Shown here: piece by piece, positions 44,305 to 54,175 of the stretch | Layout: each line of letters opens with the position of its first letter | How positions within the stretch are numbered: the first letter of the stretch is position 1 | DNA from: Harmonia axyridis | Lineage: Eukaryota > Arthropoda > Insecta > Coleoptera > Coccinellidae | Direction: 5' to 3' | NCBI RefSeq assembly: GCF_914767665.1 | Contig: NC_059508.1 | Coordinates: 9,486,001 to 9,550,000, forward strand | DNA length: 64,000 nt | The notes under the pieces: generated by a model | Told to the model about the DNA's origin: nothing | The model's database searches: none | The model's input: the letters and a program-made list of their open reading frames with translations, nothing else | Program-made: the position numbers and the translations under genes

Positions 44305-44322
44305 ATCACGTCGGGGTCACCA
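44305..44322 (-). promoter_or_regulatory. primer binding site for tRNA-Trp
   Basis: The minus-strand sequence TGGTGACCCCGACGTGAT is fully complementary over 18 nt to the 3' end of animal cytosolic tRNA-Trp, including the CCA tail. It starts one base after the 5' LTR end at 44324, the position where LTR retrotransposons prime minus-strand DNA synthesis. This fixes the orientation of the element. Confidence 0.9.
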
Positions 44323-44350
44323 ATGTAGGATTTCACATATTCCTACTTAT

Positions 44351-44426
44351 GCGTTTCGTCCCTGGCACACACACCGGACTCATCAGTGTGACTTTGGTAT
44401 ATTTGTGTGTGCCGTGTCACATACGC
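44351..44426 (-). ncRNA. type III hammerhead ribozyme in the 5' LTR
   Basis: Same organisation as the copy in the other LTR. Stem III is GCGU/ACGC with four Watson-Crick pairs, the cleavage triplet is GUA, stem I is UGUGAC/GUCACA, stem II is GUCC/GGAC, and the core is CUGAUGA plus GAAA. Predicted cleavage lies between 44422 and 44421. GUA is an allowed but usually slower triplet than GUC. Together the two sites would release an RNA of 528 nt spanning the primer binding site, interior and polypurine tract. Confidence 0.92.
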
Positions 44427-44449
44427 TTGGGGAATTTATTATTATCGGC

Positions 44450-44530
44450 AGCCGCCGGGACTCGAACCTGGCACCTTATCGCATCTCGGTGAGTGAGTCT
44501 ACACTCTTAACCTCTAGGCCATCGAGTGCT
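44450..44530 (-). ncRNA. tRNA-like segment with A and B boxes in the 5' LTR
   Basis: Counterpart of the segment in the other LTR. The A box is TGGCCTAGAGGTTA (44521-44508) and the B box GGTTCGAGTCC (44468-44458). A C-to-T change weakens the T stem. The position upstream of the hammerhead in the 5' LTR means a polymerase III transcript starting here would run through the ribozyme into the primer binding site. Confidence 0.75.
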
Positions 44531-44661
44531 GTGTTTATTGTTGCTATGTGGAGCTTTATGAGAAGCCGCCACAAATTCATTCGAATTCCCGAATTGAGAC
44601 GATGGATTTGCTTCACCAGAAATATTTTTGGTAGTAAAAACATATCAAGTATAGTAACAAA

Positions 44662-44738
44662 TGACTACCTCGGTAGCGCAATGGATTAACAGTCGACTGT
44701 GGTGCCGAAGGTACCTGGTTCGAATCCTGGTTAGGTCA
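44662..44738 (+). ncRNA. tRNA-like sequence, probably a SINE head or tRNA pseudogene
   Basis: A 77-nt sequence on the plus strand has an A box (tagcgcaatggatta), a perfect B box (ggttcgaatcc) 43 nt further on, and complementary outer ends (tgac...ggtca). The anticodon stem has a mismatch and a 6-nt loop around gtg, the T stem has a T-T mismatch, and the acceptor stem seems to have lost one base. A functional tRNA is therefore unlikely. It is followed by about 110 bp of AT-rich DNA and an A-rich run (aaaaaaaag near 44850), compatible with a tRNA-derived SINE. It is not the same tRNA-like sequence as in the LTRs 90 bp away. Confidence 0.55.
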
Positions 44739-45208
44739 TGGATGTTGTGTATGTCTGGTGGTGGTTAATGAATTTAATAGAGTTTAAAATATAAATTTGG
44801 ACGATGTCTGGATAGTGATTCACTAGAGTCAAAATATTAAGAATAAAAAAAAGTATTGTTACATATTGTTCATTAAGATGTGTAGCATCATTTTCAGATG
44901 TTAAATTGACATAAACTGATAATAGGTAATAGGTCTCTTTCGCTGAGCAATATCTAAAACTCATTCTATTATTTGCATTGTTGAATGCATTCTGATATTG
45001 AAGGTACTCAATTTTAGACTTATTGAGACGTGTCATAGATTAATCAATTAATCTATGGACCTTATAGTTATATGCTGACATTTTTGATGGATAGGGTGAT
45101 CCATAAAGAACTAACAAGTTTTGCGAATGGTTTGTGATTTATGGAATGAACTGCTATACTTAATATTCTCATGATCGTTGAATCGAAAAAGTTGATGGTA
45201 TCGATATA
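44739..45208. other. AT-rich stretch, possible SINE body
   Basis: A 101-codon minus-strand open stretch (44731-45036) overlaps the tRNA-like sequence and has no recognised domain. No other feature. Confidence 0.3.
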
Positions 45209-46621
45209 TACTAACTGACAAAGAAACTGCAACTCACAGAAGGAGCTGCTTAAATTTTAATTTTTTTTTTGGTAAAACATAGATAGTATAGCAAGGAGTA
45301 AATGAGTGAATATTCGAAGAAAGAAATGAAGGCTCACAATTTTTTTTAATGAATTTTTCAACAATGTGTTTGTCCACCGCGATTATCTCTACACTCCCCA
45401 ACACGTCTCGGCATTGATGCAATAAGATGGTCTATTTTTTCTTGAGGGTTACTATCCCAAGCTACTTGTACTTCATGCCCCCGAGGCGCCAAAGTCCGTG
45501 ATAGCTGGGGTAAATTTCCAAGCCTTCAACCCATGATGTCCCAAACATGCTCTATGGGCGAAAGATCGAGGAATCTGGGCGGCCATAGCAAAAGATTCAC
45601 ATGGGTATTTTCGGAAAAGTTTTAACTAACTCGGGCAACATGGGGTCAGGCATTCTCTTGCTGGAATATTGGATTCTCGAACCGGTTGAGTTAAGGAAGA
45701 ATATACGAGTGTGACTCCACTTTTTCTTGAAGGTAACGCATCGCTGCCATGTTACCTCGAATAAAGACTAAAGGTGACCTACTGCATGTGCAATAGCACC
45801 CCAAACCATAACGCCTTCTATCCGGTGTACATGACGCTCAACATCATAGCATACTGAGGTTCAAGTCTTTCTCCCCGACGTCGTCTTACCCTTCTTCGGC
45901 CATCATGTGCACCCAAGGAGAATCGCGATTCATCAGAAAAGACGACCTGATACCGTTCCACATTCCAATGTTGACGTCCTCTGCACCACTGGTAATCGTT
46001 GCCTGCGATTCTGAACCGTCAGAGGTAACACAAGATGGGGTCGATAATGCTGCAGTCCAAAAGACCTTATCCGGCTGTAAACCGTTCGAACAGTTACAGG
46101 ATGGCCTTGTTCTCCTAACCACTCATCAGCCAAAGATCGAGTTGTCGCAAATTGGTCTATAATGGTCATTGGTCTAAGACGTCGATCTTAAACTTCATTT
46201 GTGCCCCTTCGACGTCCGGTGCCTACTCTTCTTCAATTTTGGGCATAATTAAACCACGCTTTACAACATCTCATCACAGTAGTTGGATTTCTGTTCGTAC
46301 GGTTAGCGATTTCTCTAAATGACAACCCCGCCTCCCGTAGACCAATAATTCAATCTCTTTCAAATTCACTTAGCTGGCGATAAATTCCGCGTACAAGTGC
46401 TCTAGGCATTTTAACAACAAGTAAACATCGACTTTGGATCTCCTTCAACAGTTGAAATTAAAAAAAACTTTCAAGAAACGACTACAATATTTAAGTAACA
46501 AAAATTGTTTTCGTGAAAAAACCTTCACCTATACTCCCTGCTATACTATCTATGTTTCACCAAAAAAATTCAAAATTCAAACAGCTCCTTCTGGGAGTTG
46601 CAGTTTCTTTTTCAGTTAGTA
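45209..46621 (-). mobile_element. Tc1-like transposon (DD34E), copy 3, intact ends
   Basis: Both terminal repeats are complete: tactaactgacaaagaaactgc from 45209, and gcagtttctttttcagttagta ending at 46621. Each is flanked by TA (45207-45208 and 46622-46623). The transposase is on the minus strand: the N-terminal region at 46170-46410, FATTRSLADEWLGEQGHPVT at 46150-46090, LPLTVQNRRQRL, the FSDE region near 45945 (reading DDES-like remnants out of frame), and SPIEHVWDIMG near 45555-45530. Frameshifts and stops are spread throughout. Confidence 0.9.
45933..46169 (-). pseudogene. Tc1-like transposase fragment of copy 3
   Basis: 78 codons covering the second half of the DNA-binding region: DQFATTRSLADEWLGEQGHP, TVRTVYSRIRSFGLQHYRPH and LVLPLTVQNRRQRLPV. 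The frame then leaves the family reading just before the first catalytic Asp. Equivalent to 6640-6850 of the first copy. Confidence 0.75.
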
Positions 46622-48393
46622 TATCTCAACAAGCAAAAAGTTGAGTACACTCGTGTTTTGTCTAGTCTTAGGTACCAAATCAACTTCAGCTATAAAAGAA
46701 AGTTGTTCACAGATTATGCAGTAATTGCTTCGATCTGTTAACCTTCAAATCTTCCAGCTAATGAGCGAAAGAAAAAACGTGGAACCCTTAATATGAGTGT
46801 CTCGCATTGGTAGCAGGTGTTCACAATCTTCGCTTAATAGCCGCCAAATTAGATTAAACCTGTTGAACCGAAACCGAATGAAAATTTCAAGATTCTATCA
46901 GTTTATTTCCGCCCATCGATTAGTCGAAGCGTTTTCGACTCAGTTCCTTTCTGCAGTCCGACATTTCCAACCCGAGACGTTTAACTTCCTTTAAGGGCGT
47001 TTCAGCTGAACGGATGGTAAGTGTATTGCTTTCTCGTCGATTCGTTCGATGGTTTCAGACAATTTCTCTCGTAACATATCGGCACAATGGCGGAAGGATT
47101 CGGCATTCTTCGAATTTTTGCCGACTTTTGAACAGCTCAATCAGTGCTGCCACCGTTACGTCGTAATGTTCGGTGGCATCCTGACCGCTTTACGGTTCTT
47201 TAATTAGTTTTTATCGAGTGTGGAGAAGCTGAGTCAAACAGAGCAATAACATGTGGTTCTTCCGTTTGTCGAAAGACATTACAAGTTGCAACGGTTTTGT
47301 ACGGTTCAATTCATGTTACGTTACTGGAATTTTCAAAGATCAATTTGTCAATTGATCGTATGCTATTGGTCTCCGATGAAGAGCCAACGGATGCGCGTAT
47401 CTGGAGATAGAAACAGAGAGAATTTTCTGAAAAATTTCCAATAATTATCGATACGTACCTTGTTTTAGCCATTACTTGTTTGATTTGGGATTTAGAATTT
47501 AATTTTTCCGCGAGAATTGTCTCGGGATTCTTGCACCTCTGGGATTGGAACAACAGAAACCTCCCTTGGGATTGAAAAATATCAAGAAGTACTTCCTTAA
47601 GATATAGAAGTTGGAATAGTACGTACGTTTAACCACTATAGTTCCTGAAACTGAGAGAATACCTGCGTAATACCTGGCGTTATTACATCAGCTTTGCTGA
47701 ATGGGAATTGGAGTACTATAGCTTCCTGTTAAAATCTACTTTTTAGAAGGCTGAGAATTATCAACAGAAGGGGTTCCATCCTAATAGCACAGTAATTCAT
47801 AAGAAACTGATTTAAGTTGAGTTTTCATTTCAATATTATTTGTTTAGCGTGAAAAGGATCGATCTTTGTATATTTTGATTTAATTAAATTTGCAAAAATC
47901 TGGGTAGGAGTTTTGTTGCCAAATAAGTCAAACCACCACTAGAAATCAGTCTTTAGAGTCCTATGGGCAATTGTAACGTTACAAAGTTGCTTCAATTCAT
48001 TTCTAGGAGTGGGGATTGAACGAGATATATTTTCATACATGCTAAGGGTTTTCTGTTTCTCCAGTGATTTTATCATAATTGGACGACTTGGGAAAACTCC
48101 TAGATCGGAACTTGGACAAAGTTTAACGAGTCCCATAAGGATTGTCACTTCTCTGACACTCTTAAAAACTCCAAATTTCACATAACGCTCGACTATGTCT
48201 AGAACAACGAACATCTCTATTATCCAGTCCACAATATCCCTAGAGTTTCAAGCACAAATGATGGTTGTTCCTATAAGAATCTTACACACGTCAAAATGAA
48301 TGAATGCCTGTCCGTTTGTCCTCTATTCTTCACAACACCATTTATTTAATCTCCTTGAAACTTTTGGAGGTTGTAGAGTAGGTAAACTGTAAG
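46622..48393. other. non-coding stretch, nothing recognised
   Basis: Several 60- to 97-codon stretches exist, for example 47939-48232 minus. None has a recognised domain or a second copy in the window. Confidence 0.35.
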
Positions 48394-49644
48394 AGGCCAA
48401 TTGAAAAGTTCCCGGTCTACCAAAGTAAAACATATTTTTTTTGGAAAATTCGATTTTATTATTCAACATAGTCGCCTTCGAAGGCGATACAGCAATTATA
48501 GCGATCTTCCAACTTTTCGATATCATTTTTGTAGTACGATTTGTCTTCGTTTCAAAATAGGCCTCAATTTTGGCGATTACTTCTTCATTGGTGCCAAATT
48601 TCTTTCCAGCGAGCATTTTTTTGAGGTCTTAGAGGAAAAAGTCGCTTGGGGGCCAGATCTGGCGAATACGGTGGATGCAGAAGCAATTCGAAGCCTAATT
48701 CATGCGATTCTGCCATTGTTTTCATTAATTTTAGACACTCCGCATTGATTGATGAAACAGCATTTTTTTTCTTCAAATGGGGCCGTTTTTAACGATTCCA
48801 TCCTTTAATCGATCCAATAACGCCATATAATAATCGCTGTTGATGATCTGGCCTTTTTGGAGGCAATAAATGAATATTATACCTTGCGCCTCCTAGAATA
48901 CTGATGCCATAACCTTGACAGCTGACAGTTGTGTTTTTCTTCGCTTTGGAATCGGTTCATCGTATGCAGTCCACTCAGCTGACTGTTAATTGGAGTCCGG
49001 AGTGAAATGATGGAGCCATGTTTCATCCATTGTCACATATCGATGCAAAAATTCCGGTTTATTGCACTTAAACACTTTCAAACACTGCTCAGAATCATCA
49101 ACACGTTGTTTCTATACGGTGAGCTTGCGTGGCACTCATTTTGCACTCAGCTTTCTCATGTACAAATATTCGTGAATGATATAATGTACACGTTCAGATG
49201 ATATCTTCACAATGTCTGCTATCGCGATCAACTTCACTTTTAGGTCATTCAAATTTATTTTGTGAACTTTTTTGATTTTTTCATCGGTGACAGCCTCTTT
49301 TGGGCGTCCACTGCGTTCGCCGTCTTCGGTGCTAATTTCATCACGTTAAGACTTAGCATTCCAATCAATGATGGTGGATTTTCCTGGTGCGGACCCCGAA
49401 TACTCTTCATCAAACCTCAACAGTATTATTTTTCCTTCAAAAAGCAATATTTTATCAGCACACGAAATTCTTCTTTTCCATCTTTTTTCAAAGTACAAAA
49501 GTAGCTACACTTTCAACGCAATATCTCACAAACTAATGGTCGGACTGCTGTCAAATTTTGACAAGTATCGTTTGAAGGTTGGTGGTAACTAAAAATACTC
49601 GTACCGCCATCTGTGAATCAGGCCGAGGACTTTTCAATTGGCCT
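48394..49644 (-). mobile_element. SETMAR-like mariner, complete ends, degraded
   Basis: The termini are aggccaattgaaaagttccc at 48394 and gaggacttttcaattggcct ending at 49644, followed by TA. The minus strand carries the transposase of the 40.1-kb family in many frames: GRPKEA-type N-terminus near 49290, YVTMDETWLHH near 49020, and RMLAGKKFGTNEEVIAKIEA at 48520-48616. The second catalytic motif region near 48745 (FHQSMR) has lost its Asp. The copy defines the full length of this family, about 1.25 kb. Confidence 0.85.
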
Positions 49645-50690
49645 AACAGATAAGGTTTTGGATACACTAATATAGTACATAGAATGATAACTTTTTGAAT
49701 ATTCAGTTGAAGAATTTTGAAATAAGCACATTTGCTATTTTGTAAGTTGCTATTTTCTATCGAATTAGTTCAAAAACAAGTTTTGATAAAAATTAGTTGT
49801 CAGTATCAGACAATCAAAAATTGCGCATAGTGTACCTTTAAACAGTTGAAAGAAATTCTGAAATTGTTTCAGAAGTTCTTTAGCCTATTCACAACAAACA
49901 TTCAAACAAAAGTAACTGCTTTATAATATTAGTATAGATGTTCCAAATGACCTGATATTCTCGTTAATTTCATTCAATTACATTATTAGACAAATTTATA
50001 ATGCAATTCTTTCTTATTATGAGTCTGTTCACTATCAAACCGCTACTCCACCGAACTTTAAATTAAGGGAGCAGCCAAATCCGTGTCTATACCGGATGAT
50101 ATCAGCTTAATTAATTTTTTTCATAATAACTGAACCCGAAAGTCTACAAAACCACGAGACCAACATGGAATTGTGGATTTCTCAATTCCTAACAACTTTC
50201 CTCCAACTTTCTAATTAACCGAAATTTTAAACTGATATTCATCTACCCACGTGAAAATTGGCTTTTGGATCAGTTTAATTCCAGAACACAAACGTTTTGC
50301 AAATGTTCGAAATGACTGAGTTTCGCGAACTTCAAAGCTCATATAAAAAATGTATGAATGCGGAAACGAATATATGCGTGGAATTATTCAGTTTTTCAAA
50401 TACCTCCGATCGAACTGTTGAATATTTCATTGGAATATTTCCTCTATTAGCAGGTGGAATTACAGTATAGAATTTTCAATGCTATCAAGTTAACTCATTG
50501 GTGACCGAAATGACCGTCAAATATTTATTACACTCATTTTACACCCGCTTTTGATGTAGATTGTAGATGAAACCAATTCCTCATTGATATTTAATACGAG
50601 TTGTTTTAATTCCCACTATTTTATATATACACTGTGACTGTGTCCGTAAAGTATGGAACAAATTCATTACTACATTAACTACATGGTGTT
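49645..50690. other. non-coding stretch with a short terminal-repeat-like word
   Basis: No gene recognised. At 50627-50665 the sequence acactgtgactgtgtccg followed by taaagtatggaac resembles a Tc1-type transposon terminus. A relative lies at 52398-52433. Confidence 0.35.
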
Positions 50691-50699
50691 ACATTCAAA

Positions 50700-51320
50700 C
50701 CCAAGCGCAAAAAATCATGAGGATATTCCGGCCATGCTTCAACCTCGACGGCCAAACCGAATATTCACGGTTCCAAGGTCATGCTCAATATTTGTAGGGA
50801 CCAGCTCGGCGTAGTGTATTATTAGTTGTTAAAATCAACTGAAACAATCACAGGCGATCGTAATCAAACGCAATTAATGCGTTTGGGTCGGGCATTGAGA
50901 GACAAACTCCCGAAGTACAACGAAAAATATGATAAAGTGATTTTACAGCATGACAATGCTCGACCCCATGTTGCGAAAGTGGTCAGAACATACTTGTAAA
51001 CGTTGGAATGGGTAGTCCTACCCCACCTGCCTTATTCTACAGACTTCGCTTCCTCGGTCTATAACATTTTTCGTTCTGCAAACGACCTGGCTGGCCAGCA
51101 TTTCTTGTCTTATGAAGAAGTAAAAAATAGGATCGATTCGTGTATCGCTTCAAAAGGAGAGCATTTTTTTGAACGCGGGATTCGAACGTTGCCCGGAAGA
51201 TGGGAGAAAGTAGTGGCTAGCGAAGGACTATACTTTGAATCATAAATGTATAACCAGCTTTCTACAACAAAGCCATGAATTTCGGAAAAAAAAACAACGG
51301 AAGAAAAGTTGTAAGCCTAA
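50700..51320 (+). mobile_element. mariner fragment, 5'-truncated
   Basis: This is the second half of the 2.5-kb mariner family on the plus strand. It begins near the HASTSTAKPNIHGSK-equivalent region and continues through the second catalytic motif (LQHDNARPHVAKVV near 50950). The C-terminal open stretch at 51003-51245 follows (YEEVKNRIDSCIASKGEHFF, TLPGRWEKVVASEGLYFES). The PYSPD motif reads PYSTDF. The right terminal repeat is near 51280-51320 (aacggaagaaaagttgtaag). The left half is absent. Confidence 0.8.
51003..51245 (+). pseudogene. mariner transposase C-terminal fragment
   Basis: 80 codons from WVVLPHLPYSTDF to the natural stop after LYFES. They contain the third catalytic Asp (in STDF), the family block VYNIFRSANDLAGQHFLSYE and the C-terminal ERGIRTLPGRWEKVVASEG. 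It is the best preserved C-terminus of the family in this window. Confidence 0.8.
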
Positions 51321-52519
51321 CTAATTTTTTTCATCCATCCAAACAATTCAGGATTTGATTATGAAAAATTTATCGTTTCCATTTACTTCATTTCCTAATG
51401 AAAACTTGCGGTGAACAACAGAATCAGTGGTAATAAATTCAGCAGGCAATTTAATTGAGTACATCCATGCCGAGCTATCATTACCATTATCAATGGCTCT
51501 AATCATTGCATGGTGGGTACAATTCAATAATAACCACATCTGGAGTAGGACCAAATAAAGCAATAACAGCTAAGGGAGTATTAGAAACCCATAATAATCT
51601 GCAATATCGTGCGGCACTGTAATATAATACCTCTGGTGAAAAAGGCACTTTTCCCAATTTCGTCAGATCCTTACCTAATGGTAACGTAGCACGACCACAT
51701 CAAAACTTAAATATAAACAAAATAACGACGTTTGAACGAACGATTTCGTAGCATTATTATAAATTAAGCAAATTACCTTCTGGTTCCCCATATTTTCCCC
51801 TGTATTTCATGTCGAATATCTATTCGTAACTTTTCAGCTAATGGACCGTTTGTTCTTCAACTAGGCTATTTGAGGTTATTTAGTAGAATTTATTTATTTA
51901 ACGACGTTGAAGACCTGGTCCGGGGGCTCCTGGGAAAACATTCATTAGCATGAACAATTTTATAGGCTTTTTAATATATCGTTATTAAAGCCAGAGAAGT
52001 TTGGCAGGAAGCAGACTTCAGATTCAGAGAAGCTGTCGTGGGATCTGAGTAGCTCTTAGCAGAGCGGAGACAAAGTTTACGAACGTACGAGCCCAGGAGA
52101 CGCAAAATACGCTTCTTGAACGATATATTGGACCCATGTTGTAACTGCTGACTGAGTTATGTCCATCGGTGTTATAATTGAAGTTCCGGTTCATTATTTC
52201 CAATGAAGAAGCCTTCGCTTCATTTCGATGGCAAAAGTTTAGTCTCCATCGAACACAGCATTTTCCACACAATCGTTTATCATCTTGTTTTATCATGATA
52301 CTTTTAACATTCTCATCTGATTAATTGATTCTGATGAATTTATCTTTCATAACATAAGTGATTAACACTTATTCTGAATGGGGAGTAATTGATGAATATA
52401 CACTGTGACCTTAAAGTATGGAACGAATTCATTTTTAGCTGAACAGATCATTTTAAGAAATAATCCTGAAACACGTCGATTTTCGATTTCAATTTACTGT
52501 ACTTTAAAAAGATAATCTA
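51321..52519. other. unassigned stretch
   Basis: No gene recognised. A 90-codon minus stretch at 52024-52296 lacks a domain. A second acactgtgac...taaagtatggaac word occurs at 52399-52432. Confidence 0.3.
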
Positions 52520-52686
52520 CAGGGTGAATAACTTTCGAGTAATGACGTCACCATCATTTTTTTAGGAACACCTCCATTTCGTCTCAATTTTCCGATTACT
52601 CTAGCTGAGCTGATTCCGAAAATGTATCACATGCTGATTCTAATTGGTACAGGGTGGACAAAAATACAATAGTTTTGTGTGTGCTT

Positions 52687-53009
52687 ATAAAGTAACGCGT
52701 AACATTCTTTATTAGTTACATTAACAACATTATCAAAAATACTTATTGTCTATCAGCAATTGGTTCGAATATAACACTCTGTAGTTTGTTACATTCATTA
52801 CATGTTTTTAAATTGATAAGAAATAATTTCGATCATATTCTGTCTGCTAGACCAAAAGTACCAAACATGTTTGGAAACAGCTCATTTTTATCTATTCAAA
52901 AGTGTAACAAACTACAGAGTGTTACATTTAAACCAATTGCCGCTAGACAATAAGTATTTTTGATAATATTGTTGATTTAACTAATAATGAATGTTACGCG
53001 TTACTTTAT
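52687..53009. mobile_element. foldback MITE with about 110-bp arms
   Basis: The left arm, about 52687-52800 (ataaagtaacgcgtaacatt ... actctgtagtttgttac), and the right arm, about 52900-53009 (gtaacaaactacagagtg ... atgttacgcgttactttat), are inverted copies with roughly ten differences. The loop is about 100 bp. The total is 323 bp with no coding capacity. A CAGGGTG end lies 37 bp to the left (52650) and another at 52520; these seem to belong to other elements. Confidence 0.8.
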
Positions 53010-54030
53010 GAAACGGTTGTTTAACTTCCTCAACTTTTGTGGAGCATTATATATTATAGCTGAATACAGAGAAATTCTTTCACTGTATTCTTAAATTATT
53101 TTCAATCTAGAACCTGAAGACTACAAATATAAGGATAAATTAAATATGCATTCTTTTAAATTACCGATAATGAATTGTTTGTGATTTCCAGAAAATTACT
53201 AGATATTGAAATTTGGGTAGCAAACGAAGATTACAAATCGTTCATTCAATGTTTCATACTGCGAATTCGTAAATGCAGTTGATCGAAAATCAATTCATAT
53301 AACAAAATTTGGTATGCTGCAGCATTAATCCTCTTAGCTTAAAACCCCCAAATATGAAATTTAAAATAAAAATATCGCTTCGATTCAATTCCAGAGAATG
53401 ATGCATAAATCTTCTCTTACTAATGGCCTTCTATTCAGTATTCAAGCACCATACTCAATCATACCAGGTTTGATATGCTGTAACAACTAATTCACAATTC
53501 GAAAACATCTACAGCATCTGATATAAGCGAGACTTTGGATCCTATTTCCTTGCCGATTGAGCAGGATTTTCTCTAGTTCCACAGCCCACTCGGCAGAACA
53601 TCAAATCTACATAGTCAATAGAAGCGAATGGTTCAATCCGTTGGCCAAGTCAAAGGGTTGCTTAAATGAATGGAGCAATACAGTTGAAATGGATGGAGAG
53701 TCCAATCATAAGGATTATTACTGCATTTCTTGAGTCTGAAGGTGTAGGAAGGTGTAGATCTATACATTAAACCCCAAACGCTTCATTCTGAACAATTGAG
53801 CAGTTGGAACAGGCCATTGTTGCTTGACCAATCCTTCGAATACTCGACGCAGATAAGACAACCTTTTGTTCACAGCTGAGCATCTATCTCGTTGATTTCG
53901 GATAGTTCAAAATGCTTATTCGAAACAGAAAAGAAGGGCTGAATAAGTAATTGTAATGATACTAATGATATTAGATGTAGTAAAAATGAATCCATTTTCC
54001 AATAAATAGCTTTAGTTATCTGTATCTCGT
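53010..54030. other. non-coding stretch, nothing recognised
   Basis: No gene or repeat recognised. Confidence 0.4.
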
Positions 54031-54034
54031 GCTG

Positions 54035-54175
54035 TCTAAGTCCCATCGAATTCCACTAGATGACGTTAGAAGAATTACATTTCGTACTACAAAAACTTCT
54101 CTGACATTTTTGTGATAAGTTTATTCAGTTTAGTTGAAGAGAAAATACGCTCTATTTCATAGAATCAAAAAATTG
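54035..54175 (+). mobile_element. terminal fragment of the 34-kb mariner family
   Basis: About 140 bp match, in inverse orientation, the terminal and 5' untranslated region of the mariner at 34830-34985. The shared words are tttcgtactacaaaaactt, agatgacgttag and gaaaatacgct. No transposase coding follows, so it is a stub. Confidence 0.6.

Larger units (their letters stand above)
43795..44573 (-). mobile_element. retrozyme-like miniature LTR retrotransposon with hammerhead ribozymes
   Basis: A complete 779-bp non-autonomous LTR element lies on the minus strand. It is flanked by the 4-bp duplication aatt (43791-43794 and 44574-44577). In transcription order: 5' LTR 44573-44324; one base; an 18-nt primer binding site 44322-44305 (TGGTGACCCCGACGTGAT, complementary to the 3' end of tRNA-Trp including CCA); 288 bp of non-coding, GC-richer interior; a polypurine tract gggaagggag at 44048-44039; 3' LTR 44035-43795. 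Each LTR holds a tRNA-like segment and a hammerhead ribozyme. No gag or pol is encoded, so mobility would depend on a helper. The LTRs are nearly identical apart from a short indel, which suggests a fairly recent insertion. The design equals that of plant retrozymes. Confidence 0.9.
44324..44573 (-). repeat. 5' LTR of the retrozyme-like element (250 bp)
   Basis: In element orientation it begins TGTGGCGGCTTCTC and ends GTGAAATCCTACA, one base before the primer binding site. It contains aataaacacag upstream of the tRNA-like segment and aataataaattcccc between that segment and the ribozyme. The latter includes an AATAAA word that could act as a polyadenylation signal; whether it is used is unknown. 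Confidence 0.92.

Noticed and set aside
43818..44689. Open stretches across the 43.8-44.7 kb region (up to 147 codons) as protein genes
   Set aside because: They run through LTRs, tRNA-like segments, ribozymes and the primer binding site, are partly duplicated only because the LTRs are, and show no protein domain.
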